DNA of 64,000 nt from NCBI GenBank assembly GCA_016783865.1, contig JADHVS010000001.1:1-64000 (forward strand), written 5' to 3'. The position numbers were made by a program, and so were the translations under genes. The stretch comes from Bacteroidales bacterium (lineage in GTDB: Bacteria > Bacteroidota > Bacteroidia > Bacteroidales > SM23-62). This document shows, piece after piece, positions 1-9,569 of this stretch; within the stretch, counting starts at the first letter, position 1, and each line of letters starts with the position of its first letter. The notes under the pieces are model-generated. The model did no database searches. It saw only the letters and a program-made list of their open reading frames with translations, and was not told the origin of the DNA.

Positions 1-139
1 TTCGGCGAAGCCAAACAAACCTGTGAGTTCGGCGAAGCCAAACAAACCTGTGAGTTCGGCGAAGCCAAACAAACCTGTGAGTTCGGCGAAGCCAAACAAA
101 CCTGTGAGTTCGGCGAAGCCAATGCGCTCGCAGGATTCA
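1..139. repeat. 27-bp tandem repeat, four full copies plus a partial one
   Basis: Four identical 27-bp units (ttcggcgaagccaaacaaac + ctgtgag) run from 1 to 108. They are followed by a partial unit that turns into aatgcgctcgcaggattca (121-139), which is the tail of the dispersed two-hairpin repeat seen elsewhere in the window. The array starts at the window edge, so it may be longer. It ends five bases before the stop codon of the flippase gene. There are no unique spacers, so it is not a CRISPR array. Confidence 0.95.
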
Positions 140-144
140 TCTCT

Positions 145-1596
145 TTATTCTTCAGCCCCTTCTTTCCTTAAAATCTTATAAATCTCACTGATCTTTACTA
201 ACCTTATCGAGAAGGCAAGCAACACTGCAAAACAGATCAAAAGCAGAGCGCCTCTTAACCAGTTCTGCAGGTAATGATCAATAAGATATCCGGCTCCAAA
301 TATCCCCGCTGGAAATATTATCAGTTGTATCAGGTAACCCGGATTCAGGCTGAACTTAAACTTGATCACCGAAATGATAACCTGGAAGAGCGCCATATAT
401 GATTGGGTGATGAGGCTGGATATGGCCGCACCATAAGCCTGAAGTCGTGGGATCAGAATAAAGTTGAGTACCACATTTAGGATCACTGCACTCGTTGCCA
501 GAAGGTTCAGTTCCAGCAGGCTTCCATTGGCTGTGAGTAATGTCCCGAAAATATATGTAGTGGAAATAGCAATAAATCCGAACATCAGCAGCGGAAAGAT
601 CCTGGCCGATTCTGTGGTTTTTTCATTATACATCCAATCAATTATCTCAGTGGAATAAAAGAAGGCCAGAACAGCCAGAGTAAGTGCCGGGATGATGATA
701 AGACTGAAAGATAATCTGATCATCTCATTCACCGGTTGATCCTGTTTGATCATCCTTGAAAAGATCGGCAAAAGTAGTCCTGCAAAAAGAAATGCAAACA
801 TGGCAGCTGCATCCAGGATCCGGAAAGATTGGGCATACATACCAGCGTACATATTACCCTCGGGCAATATCCTTTCCAGCATTACAGAGTCTATCCGGTT
901 GTAAAAGGACATCAACAGGATAAGCAGGGCAAAAGGATAGCTCTTCTTAATAACTCCAGCTAAATATTTAATGTCGAGCCGGGGTTTCAGGTATTCCGAT
1001 TTTGACATAACAATCATGAAAGCTACAAGAACTGTGATAGCATAGGCGACTGTCTGTGCATAAACAAACCATTCGATCTTAAATACCTGATCGGTTACTC
1101 CTCCCCATAGCAATACGCTGCAGATAACAATCACCAATGCACGATCGAGTACAGATATTATACTATCCGTCCTGAATAAATGCAGGCCACTGATATTGGA
1201 ACGCAGGTATAGCAGGAAAGAGGCGAGAAACTGATTTATAATGAGGAATATCAATATCTTAAGCTGAATGGTGTCATAGCCAACAATCAGACCTGTCACC
1301 AGGCAGAAAATGGCATAAAAAACAGCCAGCAGGAATTTAAGTCCGATGATATTTGAAAAATATTCACTCAGCAGGGAGGGTTCCCGTGCGATGGCCCTGT
1401 TATTAAAGTTGGTGATCCCCACATCGAGCAGGATATTCAGAAGCAGGGAGAAACTGAACAATGAAAAATACAATCCATAGCTTTCTGCGCCTACCATATT
1501 TTGCACGTTCCTGTCGATCCCGAAAATCCAGAATGGTTTAACAAGTAGATTAAGGAATATAACAAGAGCAAGGTTGGTAATGAATTTGCGCTTCAT
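145..1596 (-). CDS. Polysaccharide/O-antigen flippase (Wzx/MATE-like)
   Basis: A 483-residue, very hydrophobic protein with about 12-14 predicted membrane segments spread over its whole length and short polar loops, as in the oligosaccharide flippase family (Polysacc_synt / Wzx, MOP superfamily). Such proteins move lipid-linked sugar repeat units across the inner membrane. The N-terminus (MKRKFITNLALVIFLNLLVK) goes directly into the first membrane segment and the length is normal for the family. A GT4 glycosyltransferase lies 350 bp away on the other strand, which supports a role in surface polysaccharide or glycan assembly. The substrate cannot be read from sequence. Confidence 0.85.
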   Translation of the reverse strand: MKRKFITNLALVIFLNLLVKPFWIFGIDRNVQNMVGAESYGLYFSLFSFSLLLNILLDVGITNFNNRAIAREPSLLSEYFSNIIGLKFLLAVFYAIFCLVTGLIVGYDTIQLKILIFLIINQFLASFLLYLRSNISGLHLFRTDSIISVLDRALVIVICSVLLWGGVTDQVFKIEWFVYAQTVAYAITVLVAFMIVMSKSEYLKPRLDIKYLAGVIKKSYPFALLILLMSFYNRIDSVMLERILPEGNMYAGMYAQSFRILDAAAMFAFLFAGLLLPIFSRMIKQDQPVNEMIRLSFSLIIIPALTLAVLAFFYSTEIIDWMYNEKTTESARIFPLLMFGFIAISTTYIFGTLLTANGSLLELNLLATSAVILNVVLNFILIPRLQAYGAAISSLITQSYMALFQVIISVIKFKFSLNPGYLIQLIIFPAGIFGAGYLIDHYLQNWLRGALLLICFAVLLAFSIRLVKISEIYKILRKEGAEE

Positions 1597-1946
1597 TCTT
1601 TTTTTTATCAGCCGGATACGATTTACCTGTCTGAATCAGTTTTATAGATGCTGTTTAAAACTTTTGCTTAAAATACTAACTATTTTTTTGTCTTAAAATT
1701 ATAATTATCATAAGTTCAGTCGGTGAATAGTCGGTGAATAGTGAACAGTGAACTGTGATCAGAGGGAGTGAGTGTTGGGAGAAGGGTATTATATTAATAA
1801 GACCAGGAACATCGAAAAAGCCTGCTTGCCGGCAGGCAGGGAACATGGACTTTTGAAATTTGAAGTTCATAAATCAACAATCCTTGTTGGATATTCATAT
1901 TTTTACTCTCCAATCCTTCGATTCACGACTTACGACTCACGATTCT
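1597..1946. other. Intergenic region with an inverted repeat
   Basis: This stretch between two divergent genes has no convincing gene. It holds a short direct repetition (gtgaatagtcggtgaatagtgaacagtgaac, near 1720-1755) and a near-perfect inverted repeat at 1821-1840 (cctgcttgcc/ggcaggcagg), a type of small palindrome common as an interspersed repeat in Bacteroidota genomes. Promoters for both flanking genes must lie here but no consensus -7 box is clear. Confidence 0.5.
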
Positions 1947-3077
1947 ATGAAAATTGCCGTAAATACCAGATTATTACTTCCCAACAAGCTCGATGGAATG
2001 GGTTGGTATACCTATGAAACATTGAGAAGGATCACCCGGTCGCACCCGGAACATGAGTTCATATTTTTCTTTGACAGGCCATATTCAAGCGAATTCATTT
2101 TTTCCGGCAATATTAAACCGGTCATCTTATCTCCTCAGGCCAGGCACCCGGTATTATGGTACATCTGGTTCGAACAGTCGGTCACAAAAGCATTGAAAAA
2201 ATACCAGGCTGACCTGTTTCTTAGTCCGGATGGATACCTGTCGCTACGAACTACTGTTCCGTCCGTAGCGGTGATACACGATATAAATTTTCACCACCGT
2301 CCGCAGGATCTGCCCATGGCTACCCGGCTTTACCATCGTTATTATTTTCCGAAATTCGCAGATAAAGCCACCCGCATTGTCACCGTTTCAAATTATTCCA
2401 GGCAGGACATTTGTACCAGTTATAATATCCCCGGGGAAAAGGTAAGAGTAGTTTATAATGGTGCAGGTGAAAGCTATAAACCAATTACTTATGAGGCTGC
2501 GAATGAAGTTCGTGCAAAATACACATCAGGACTCCCCTATTTTGCCTTTGTCGGTACTCTCCTTCCGAGAAAAAATATCCCTCGTTTGTTGAAGGCTTTT
2601 GATGGTTTTCGGAAATCATTTCCTGATCCCTATAAAATGGTCATTGTTGGTGAGCGCATGTTCGCGGCCAGCGAAATCATTCAGACTATTAAACATTTGC
2701 AATTTGGTAAGGACATTGTATTAACAGGAAGGCTGTCTCCCGAGGAATTAAGGCATGTTATTGGCGGAGCCACTGCACTAGCCTTTGTACCCTTGTTTGA
2801 AGGATTTGGCATACCTGTGCTTGAGGCCATGTATTGTGACACCCCGGTAATAGCTTCGAATGTTACTTCATTGCCGGAAGTTGGAGGTGATGCAGTACTG
2901 TATGTAGATCCGTTTGATATCGAAGCCATCCAACAAGGCATGGAGCAACTGGCTGGAGATGAAAATCTAAGAAATGAGCTCATAACCAAGGGCCGTTCGC
3001 AAAGGGTTAAATTTTCCTGGGATAATTCAGCTACCGGATTGTGGAATGAAATTGAGGATGTTCTGAATACTTTATAG
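1947..3077 (+). CDS. Glycosyltransferase family 4 protein
   Basis: A 376-residue retaining glycosyltransferase of the GT-B fold (GT4, Glycos_transf_1). The start was placed at ATG 1947 because MKIAVNTRLLLPNKLDGMG is the usual beginning of this family; an upstream in-frame ATG at 1860 would add 29 residues of junk-like sequence. The N-terminal acceptor domain covers about residues 1-180. The C-terminal donor-binding domain shows FVGTLLPRKNIPRLLKAF and the EX7E-type motif FEGFGIPVLEAM with catalytic glutamates. It probably adds a sugar to a lipid-linked or surface glycan in the cytoplasm, together with the divergent flippase. Donor and acceptor sugars are unknown. Confidence 0.9.
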   Translation: MKIAVNTRLLLPNKLDGMGWYTYETLRRITRSHPEHEFIFFFDRPYSSEFIFSGNIKPVILSPQARHPVLWYIWFEQSVTKALKKYQADLFLSPDGYLSLRTTVPSVAVIHDINFHHRPQDLPMATRLYHRYYFPKFADKATRIVTVSNYSRQDICTSYNIPGEKVRVVYNGAGESYKPITYEAANEVRAKYTSGLPYFAFVGTLLPRKNIPRLLKAFDGFRKSFPDPYKMVIVGERMFAASEIIQTIKHLQFGKDIVLTGRLSPEELRHVIGGATALAFVPLFEGFGIPVLEAMYCDTPVIASNVTSLPEVGGDAVLYVDPFDIEAIQQGMEQLAGDENLRNELITKGRSQRVKFSWDNSATGLWNEIEDVLNTL

Positions 3078-3227
3078 TTTCAGATTACTGGTTTTATACT
3101 TCAAAAATCAAAAATCGTTAAATGCTAAGTATTCGCCGAAGGCAAATGCTCCGCATTCGCGAGGGAGGTTGTGATTGTGGCCTTGTGCGTGCCGAGCAAT
3201 CGATATTCTGAGATCAATTTCTTATCT

Positions 3228-3830
3228 ATGCTTGAAAAAAGTTATCTGAAAGATGTTGTGGAGGCTGGCTGCGATGAAGCCGGCAGGGGATGCCTCGCAG
3301 GTCCAGTGTTTGCAGCGGCAGTAATACTTCCGCATGATTTCTCTGATCCATTATTGGACGATTCAAAAAAACTATCAGAGAAAAAGCGTTATGAACTCCG
3401 TCAGGTTATTAAGGCATCAGCTTCTTCATATGCTGTTGGTACCTGCTCAAATGAAGAAATTGATGACCTGAACATCCTCAATGCTTCTATTCTGGCTATG
3501 CACAGGGCTTTGGACGGATTAGATTCCAGGCCACAGCACATACTTGTTGATGGCAATCATTTTGCACCCTATTACAATATTCCACATAAAACAATAATAA
3601 AAGGCGACGGCAAATTCCAATCCATAGCTGCAGCTTCCATCCTGGCCAAAACCTACCGTGATGATTTTATGAAAAAGATTGATTCCGAGTTTCCAGGTTA
3701 TGGTTGGTCAAAAAACAAAGGTTATCCAACCATTGAGCACAGAAAGGCAATCCTTATGAATGGAATTACAAAATTCCACAGGAGATCCTTTAATCTAAAT
3801 TCCATTCAATTGAAAATAGGATATTCCTAG
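3228..3830 (+). CDS. rnhB: Ribonuclease HII
   Basis: RNase HII cuts the RNA strand of RNA-DNA hybrids and removes single ribonucleotides from DNA. The start at ATG 3228 gives 200 residues, the normal length; an upstream in-frame start at 3171 would add 19 residues without family similarity. The signature EAGCDEAGRGCLAGPV supplies the first acidic residues (D16, E17), followed by LVDGNHF and KGDGKFQSIAAASILAKTYR, and the C-terminal KNKGYPTIEHRKAI block is conserved. It stands alone between a glycosyltransferase gene and a 264-bp gap. Confidence 0.97.
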   Translation: MLEKSYLKDVVEAGCDEAGRGCLAGPVFAAAVILPHDFSDPLLDDSKKLSEKKRYELRQVIKASASSYAVGTCSNEEIDDLNILNASILAMHRALDGLDSRPQHILVDGNHFAPYYNIPHKTIIKGDGKFQSIAAASILAKTYRDDFMKKIDSEFPGYGWSKNKGYPTIEHRKAILMNGITKFHRRSFNLNSIQLKIGYS

Positions 3831-4094
3831 TTTACATACACTATTTCATACGAGGATATCATCCTTCAAATCCTTTATATATCATAAAACGAACATTAAT
3901 AGTTAATTTTAGTCTCCTTTCATCTTATTCCAATCGAGAATACAGTATTAATAAATATATGCATTAGTCTTTTGTACTATTATATTTTACATAAATAATG
4001 GCTCATTTTGTTGGAAAGTTGTTAATTCTTTATGGGCGTTTAAATAGCGATTAATCACCCATTTGAATACCTTTACATTAAAATATACGGATAT

Positions 4095-4331
4095 ATGCAA
4101 ATCAATAGAAAAAAGCTTCGAGATATCAATCAGATGCGCATTAACAAGCATGAATTGTTATTCAACAACAGGGAAAAAAGAGTCATTGATGAGTATTGCA
4201 AAAAACATAAGATAAATAACAAATCAAGGTTCATGCGTGAATCTATTATGTCGGTTATTCTTCAGGATTACCCAACCCTGTTTGAATTGGAGAACGAAAA
4301 GAATCTTTTCAATAACCGGTCGGCATCATAA
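4095..4331 (+). CDS. Small ribbon-helix-helix-like protein
   Basis: A 78-residue basic protein. Residues about 17-52 (NKHELLFNNREKRVIDEYCK, then KHKINNKSRFMRESIM) look like a ribbon-helix-helix DNA-binding fold of the type found in antitoxins and relaxosome accessory proteins: a beta strand followed by two helices with the KSRFMRE turn. The family was not identified with certainty. It is followed 116 bp later by a SiaC-like gene and then by a hybrid histidine kinase, all on the plus strand, so it may regulate or belong to that signalling group. Low AT-rich complexity upstream gives no clear promoter. Confidence 0.6.
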   Translation: MQINRKKLRDINQMRINKHELLFNNREKRVIDEYCKKHKINNKSRFMRESIMSVILQDYPTLFELENEKNLFNNRSAS

Positions 4332-4447
4332 TTGATATTTTCCAGTATAATATTTGAATAACAGTCAAATTCTGTTTGAAAGTATTCTGTTTTGCCTTAT
4401 CTTAGTTAAGTGTTGTTCTCACAGTAATTCACCAATATTATACAATT

Positions 4448-4816
4448 ATGTGGTTCCTTGTTGAAGAAACAAAAAACACACCTTATATAAAAATAGAGAA
4501 GGGTAATGTTACTATTAAGGGCCGGTCGATCCCGGAAGATTCATTTCAATTTTATGATCCGGTAATGAAGGCATGTGATCAGTATGTCTCAGATCCTCCA
4601 AAACAGACCGAAATTACCGTTCATCTTGATTACGTAAACAGTGGTTCCAAAAAATATCTTACCAACATCCTAACTGTCTTTGAAACAAGCTATCTCAAAG
4701 GTTTTAATTACAACATTGCATGGAGATATGACTCTGATGATGAGGCTATGTATGATCTGGGGATTGACTTGAAGGGCATCATCAAAATACCCATCGAGAT
4801 CATCGCCATTGGTTAA
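4448..4816 (+). CDS. SiaC-like regulatory phosphoprotein (DUF1987)
   Basis: A 122-residue protein matching the DUF1987/SiaC family in length and layout: N-terminal KIEKGNVTIKGRSIPEDS with the IxGRSxPE motif, FYDPVMKACDQYV, the strand TEITVHLDYVNSGSKKYL where the family's phosphorylated serine/threonine is located, and a C-terminal DLGIDLKGIIKIP. In Pseudomonas SiaC is switched by a kinase SiaB and phosphatase SiaA and controls a diguanylate cyclase. No SiaA or SiaB gene is seen here; the downstream neighbour is instead a hybrid histidine kinase 105 bp away. A partner-switch signalling role is therefore inferred. Confidence 0.8.
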   Translation: MWFLVEETKNTPYIKIEKGNVTIKGRSIPEDSFQFYDPVMKACDQYVSDPPKQTEITVHLDYVNSGSKKYLTNILTVFETSYLKGFNYNIAWRYDSDDEAMYDLGIDLKGIIKIPIEIIAIG

Positions 4817-4921
4817 GAAATTTTAACTTCTCCAACATCTTACATGTCTTTCTCCTGAAGATAACTTTTCCTATATTGCAGCCAGTCAGCGTTAAGGTGG
4901 AACTGTTTTATCTGAATATGC

Positions 4922-7117
4922 ATGACTATGAAAGAAGAGCTGGACATACTACGTGATAAGGTTAAAAGCCTGGAAGAAGAAAATCAACAACTCAGGAGTA
5001 AAATTGATTTACCGGATTCCGATTCAATTTTAAAGCGGAGATTGCATATTGAGAAAGCCATTTTCGAAATCTCTTCATTATTTATTGGAGACTATCATCT
5101 CAACCAATCTTTTCAGAAATCAATCGAATTACTTGGTGTGTTAACCAGTGCCGACCGTGCTTATTTCTACAGATTTCACCACAGGGCGAAATTATTTCAC
5201 ATTACGCATGAATGGGTAAACAATGAAATCAAAGGATTACAGAGCTCCACACCAAGCATCTCCTCTGAAGAATTTAATTGGTGGACCGAACAGCTTAAAT
5301 CACGGGATGTAATTTATATCCCGGATGTTAGCAAACTCCCTGACCAGGCTGCTAACGAGAAAAGTACACTTACCGAACAGGGAATTAAATCCAATGTTAC
5401 CTATCCCGTCAGGATCAGATCAAAACTGGAAGGATTTATCGGTTTTGATCATACTGAACTGGATAAGATCTGGAGCCCTGAAGAACTGGAAATCATACGG
5501 ATCGCCACCGATATTATCGGATTCTCGATTGAAAGAAAGCAAAGTGAAAAATCGCTCAGGAAATCAGAAAAAATGTATCAGATTATCTATGAGAATACCG
5601 GTGCTGCCACACTCACTTTGAAAGCTGATACTACAATTCAGATGATGAACTCCGAATTCGAAAAATTAATAGGGATACCCAGGGATCAGATCGAAAAGAA
5701 AAAGAAACTGCTGGAGTTGGTTGATAAAAAAGATCAGCCAATCTTACAACGTTATCATTATCTATTATTAAGCAATCCGGAAGCCGTTCCTAAAAACTAT
5801 GAGTTCGATTACATTACCCGGGATGGCGAAACGAGAAATGCATACATGACCGGATCCACCCTGCTGGATACCAAAACGTGTGTTATTTCATTTATCGATA
5901 TCACTGAATTTAAACTGGTTGAGAAACAGCTGAGGATCGCAAAGGAAAAAGCGGAAGAATCTGACCGCTTAAAATCGGCATTCCTGGCAAATGTATCTCA
6001 TGAGATCAGAACACCCCTCAACGCCATTACCGGATTCTCCGCATTACTTTCAAATCACAATCTCCCTCTCGAAAAAAAGGAAAAATACATTAAGCAAATC
6101 CTGAATGGAAGCAGTGAGCTGGTAAGCCTTATTGATAACGTCCTGGATATTTCCAGGATCGAGTCAGGTACCATGAAGACCAAAGTCGCTGAATTTCTTC
6201 TTTATGCTCAACTAGAGGAGATCAGAAATTTCTATGATGATTTTAAGTCACAGCATGGTAAAGAGAACCTTGAAATTAAGCTTAATTTGCCGGCAGTTCA
6301 TAAAAAATTCTTGCTAAAAAGCGACCAGGTTAAATTACAGCAGATCCTTGGGAACCTGATTGATAATGCAATTAAATTTACCGCATCAGGAAGTGTTGAA
6401 ATCGGGTACTCAGTTTTGCCGAATCAGAACAAGGATGACTCCCGTGAGAATATTTTATTTTTCGTCAAGGATACCGGAATTGGGATTGCGAAAAAGGATA
6501 AAGACGCAATCTTTGAACGGTTTGTTAAAATTATCGATAAGGGAGATTATCTGTACCGTGGCGCCGGATTGGGTCTGGCTCTGGCCCGCGACCTGGTTCA
6601 TCTTCTTGGTGGTGAAATATGGGTAGAATCCTCACTTGGGAAAGGATCTACATTTTATTTTACCATTCCGCATATTAAACCCAAACCCACCACAGAGAAA
6701 ATAAAATCCGCCAAACCTATTAGGGAAGATTTTTCCGATAAGGTCATTATGATTGCTGAAGACACCGAGTCGAATTTCCTGTATCTGAAGGAACTTCTGC
6801 ATTCAACAAAGATTCAGATTATCAGGGCTAAAGACGGACAGGAAGCCATAGATATTTTCAGAAAGAACAAGGATAAAATTGATCTCATTCTGATGGATAT
6901 ACTAATGCCTGAATATGATGGTTTTGAAGCAGCAGGAAGGATCAGGCAGGTCAAGGAAGATGTTTGCATCATTGCACAGACTGCCTTTACCTTTGAAGGT
7001 GAAATGGAGAATGGGTTATACGCTGGTTGTTTTGATGATTATATCCTGAAGCCATTCGATATAAAAATCATCCACAAGCTTCTGCACAAATACCTTTCTG
7101 AAAAGGAAAAAGGATAA
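4922..7117 (+). CDS. Hybrid sensor histidine kinase (GAF-PAS-HisKA-HATPase-REC)
   Basis: A 731-residue soluble sensor kinase with no membrane segment. Order of domains: short N-terminal coiled coil (1-30), GAF domain (about 35-205), PAS domain (about 215-335), a coiled-coil linker, HisKA with the phospho-accepting His360 in FLANVSHEIRTPLNAITGF, HATPase with N-box (NLIDNAIKFT) and G-boxes (DTGIGIAKKD, GAGLGLALA), and a C-terminal receiver domain with Asp659 in LILMDILMPEYDG and a conserved late lysine (LKPFD). The signal is presumably cytoplasmic. ATG 4922 or 4928 could be the start. It converges with another histidine kinase gene with five bases between the stops. A separate output protein is not encoded nearby. 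Confidence 0.93.
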   Translation: MTMKEELDILRDKVKSLEEENQQLRSKIDLPDSDSILKRRLHIEKAIFEISSLFIGDYHLNQSFQKSIELLGVLTSADRAYFYRFHHRAKLFHITHEWVNNEIKGLQSSTPSISSEEFNWWTEQLKSRDVIYIPDVSKLPDQAANEKSTLTEQGIKSNVTYPVRIRSKLEGFIGFDHTELDKIWSPEELEIIRIATDIIGFSIERKQSEKSLRKSEKMYQIIYENTGAATLTLKADTTIQMMNSEFEKLIGIPRDQIEKKKKLLELVDKKDQPILQRYHYLLLSNPEAVPKNYEFDYITRDGETRNAYMTGSTLLDTKTCVISFIDITEFKLVEKQLRIAKEKAEESDRLKSAFLANVSHEIRTPLNAITGFSALLSNHNLPLEKKEKYIKQILNGSSELVSLIDNVLDISRIESGTMKTKVAEFLLYAQLEEIRNFYDDFKSQHGKENLEIKLNLPAVHKKFLLKSDQVKLQQILGNLIDNAIKFTASGSVEIGYSVLPNQNKDDSRENILFFVKDTGIGIAKKDKDAIFERFVKIIDKGDYLYRGAGLGLALARDLVHLLGGEIWVESSLGKGSTFYFTIPHIKPKPTTEKIKSAKPIREDFSDKVIMIAEDTESNFLYLKELLHSTKIQIIRAKDGQEAIDIFRKNKDKIDLILMDILMPEYDGFEAAGRIRQVKEDVCIIAQTAFTFEGEMENGLYAGCFDDYILKPFDIKIIHKLLHKYLSEKEKG

Positions 7118-7122
7118 GCTAA

Positions 7123-9156
7123 TTATTGTTTTGCCCTGGCGGGAAGATCGATGATAAATTCAGTCCCTTTGCCCGGCTCACTTTTTACTTCAATATTACC
7201 CTGATTTATCCTGACGAGATCATAGCATAATTTCAACCCTAATCCCGTTCCCTTTTCCATTTCTGTACCGGGTGTAGTAGTTATCTCCTCTTCTCCGAAA
7301 AGCTTTTCCCTGAAGGATTCTGTCATTCCTATACCATTGTCCTCAACAGAGATAAACAGCTGTTCACCAGCTTCAGGTTTATTAAATATTTTTAGTATCA
7401 CTTTACCACCCCTGTGACTGTATTTTAGTGCATTGGATATGAGATTTCTCAAAACAATGTGAATCAACTCCTTGTCACAATAAGCTGTTGATTCAGGAAT
7501 GGTTTGAAGATTCAATGAAATAGCTTTTTGCTTCGATCCTTCATTAAACAACTTAAGGTTCTCCTGCACAATCTCAGCCAAGTCACATACCTCGGGACGG
7601 AAAGCGATCTGGTCCCCCTGGCTCCTTCCCCAGTAAAGCAGGTTATCAATCAAATCCCCGGCAGATTGTGCCAGTTCTTTGAAGGAGGAAAATATTGCTC
7701 TCCTGTTTTCGAAAGGTTCGTCATCGTTTATCAATTCAGAATTTTGTATCAGGCTGGCGATGGGACTTTTCAGGTCATGAGCTATAATTGAAAAAACACG
7801 GTCTTTAAAATGTAAAGCATCTTCCAGTTCCCTGTTCCTTATGTTTAACTCTTCCGTTCTCTCGCTCACTCGCTTCTCCAGGTTTATATTAATGTCCTCA
7901 ATTTCTTTGTTCAGCCTTTCTTTTTCGATATAAGTGTTGACCCAGCTCTTGATGATCATTACCGCCTGGGCAAAAACAAAGATCTGCATGGCAAAGTGGA
8001 CAGTATACCCCTTGGTCAGGGCAGTCTGTGAGTTGGCGATCATCATGTCATTAATGAGGGCTCCGACAAAAACGATGATCGATAAGAAATAAACGATATC
8101 CTGCCATTTTTTTCTCCGGATGGACTTGTAACTACTCACCACAAGGTAATACAGCATCATCACAACCACGGCAGGTTGAAAATACAACATGGTATATGCA
8201 AACACATCTACATCTGTCAACCAGATAAATAATCCGATAGCAATGCAAAGGAATGTGTTGCCATAATTTATCTTCCTTACAATTTTTGAGGGATAGATAG
8301 AATAGAAATACCACGAGCCGGCTACAAACGCCAGGAAAGTACCCAGGTATTCAACACGGATCATGCATTTCCAGGGCAAATTGAAAAACAATTTTGCAGG
8401 ATATATATCCGTAGTCGCAAGCCGTGCAAAAATACCAAATAATGCAAGCGCGAAAAACAGTGTGATGTAATCCTTACGATAGAATGCAAAAAAACTCAGA
8501 AAGAACAGGGAAAAGGCTAACAATACTCCCAGGGAAAGATAACTGATCAGCTCGTACCTGTTATTCAGCTGGACCAGTTTTGTCGTTCCGCCCATCCTGA
8601 CTGATTTCCAAAATCCACCCCGGCGATGATAATAATTAGAAACCTGAACCAACACCTGGAGGGTATCAGAATCTACTGAGTACATCGTCAGCTTGGGATT
8701 ATAACCTGGTTCACTATCCTCCTTCGAGGTTCCGGTCACCCCTGACATCCCTGCCATAATATCATTCAGATATACCTTATATGAAACATCAAAAACAGGT
8801 AAATCAAACATGATATTTGAGGGTCTGTATTCAGGAAGAATGATCCTCAGGCGATAGGTACCATGTCCCTGGCCCGGCAATTCCTTCCCATTCACAGTAT
8901 AACCATTCCAATATGACGGTACCACAGGGAAACAATCCGGAACAGGAGGTTGTCCGGTTTTGAAATCTTCCGGTTCAAGCAGTTTATCCCAAAAGAATTC
9001 CCATTCACCATTGAGATTCATAATGGTGGACTGGTCAATTATATGTTCCCTGAGGTAAAGGATCCCTTCTTCAGGGACAGGCCTGCCTTCCTGAGCCTGA
9101 GCAGGCTCTGCGCAAATGGATAAACAGATTATGAGAGCTGTAATCCCTCTTATCAT
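7123..9156 (-). CDS. Membrane sensor histidine kinase with 7TM sensory region
   Basis: A 677-residue protein. A signal peptide (1-21, ending AQA) leads to a periplasmic jelly-roll domain resembling the sugar-binding domain of GH2 enzymes (about 35-190: LNGEWEFFWDK, GHGTYRLRI, FDVSYKVYLND). Seven membrane segments follow (about 205-405, 7TMR-DISM type), then a coiled coil, HisKA with His460 (FSIIAHDLKSP), and an HATPase domain (NLISNALKYS, DNGIGM, GTGLGLKL). The periplasmic module suggests that a carbohydrate or related ligand is sensed outside the inner membrane. No receiver domain is present, so a separate response regulator or the receiver of the convergent hybrid kinase would be needed. 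Confidence 0.9.
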   Translation of the reverse strand: MIRGITALIICLSICAEPAQAQEGRPVPEEGILYLREHIIDQSTIMNLNGEWEFFWDKLLEPEDFKTGQPPVPDCFPVVPSYWNGYTVNGKELPGQGHGTYRLRIILPEYRPSNIMFDLPVFDVSYKVYLNDIMAGMSGVTGTSKEDSEPGYNPKLTMYSVDSDTLQVLVQVSNYYHRRGGFWKSVRMGGTTKLVQLNNRYELISYLSLGVLLAFSLFFLSFFAFYRKDYITLFFALALFGIFARLATTDIYPAKLFFNLPWKCMIRVEYLGTFLAFVAGSWYFYSIYPSKIVRKINYGNTFLCIAIGLFIWLTDVDVFAYTMLYFQPAVVVMMLYYLVVSSYKSIRRKKWQDIVYFLSIIVFVGALINDMMIANSQTALTKGYTVHFAMQIFVFAQAVMIIKSWVNTYIEKERLNKEIEDININLEKRVSERTEELNIRNRELEDALHFKDRVFSIIAHDLKSPIASLIQNSELINDDEPFENRRAIFSSFKELAQSAGDLIDNLLYWGRSQGDQIAFRPEVCDLAEIVQENLKLFNEGSKQKAISLNLQTIPESTAYCDKELIHIVLRNLISNALKYSHRGGKVILKIFNKPEAGEQLFISVEDNGIGMTESFREKLFGEEEITTTPGTEMEKGTGLGLKLCYDLVRINQGNIEVKSEPGKGTEFIIDLPARAKQ

Positions 9157-9185
9157 GACCAGATCATCAATTATTAAACCTTATT

Positions 9186-9569
9186 TTAGTCTTCTGCTGT
9201 AACTGGACCCGGCTCGCTCTGCCATAAACCATGATTGGTACAATACGCCATGGCAGTGAGATTCATGCTGGCCTTCGGTATAATATGAAACGCAACTTCA
9301 ACCTGGCTCTTCAGGTTCCCAAGGGTACCCGGGGGGAAATCTGCCTGGGCGAGCAATGTTTCCCTGTTCCAGAGTTGAACATATTTTATGTAGTGGTTGT
9401 GGTCGTCGGGGTGTTCAAATTCAGTCCCCACTCGTATGGTGACTGGAAATTTTTTTCCTTTCTGAGCACTGCTTTTACAGACTATTACCGGCATATGCCT
9501 GTCGAAATAGTCCTTCCGGATTTCCTTTTCTTCCTTTTCAATGTCTGATGCAGTAAAAACGCGTGGCAT
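9186..9569 (-). CDS. Superoxide reductase (desulfoferrodoxin Fe-binding domain, class II)
   Basis: A 127-residue protein of the neelaredoxin/superoxide reductase family, which reduces superoxide to hydrogen peroxide without making oxygen and is typical of anaerobes. The Fe(His4Cys) centre can be read: His25 in DRHMPVI, His53 in FEHP, His59 in HNHYI, then Cys110 and His113 in AYCTNHGLW. The N-terminal rubredoxin-like iron site of class I enzymes is absent. The family lysine next to the active site may be one of the residues around KGKKFP. It lies 29 bp upstream of the 7TM kinase gene on the same strand and could be cotranscribed with it. Confidence 0.9.
   Translation of the reverse strand: MPRVFTASDIEKEEKEIRKDYFDRHMPVIVCKSSAQKGKKFPVTIRVGTEFEHPDDHNHYIKYVQLWNRETLLAQADFPPGTLGNLKSQVEVAFHIIPKASMNLTAMAYCTNHGLWQSEPGPVTAED

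Noticed and set aside
1..120. CRISPR array
   Set aside because: The repeats are directly joined with no variable spacers, and no cas gene is present.
1860..1946. ATG 1860 as start of the GT4 gene
   Set aside because: The extra 29 residues have no family similarity, whereas MKIAVNTRLL at 1947 is a typical start.
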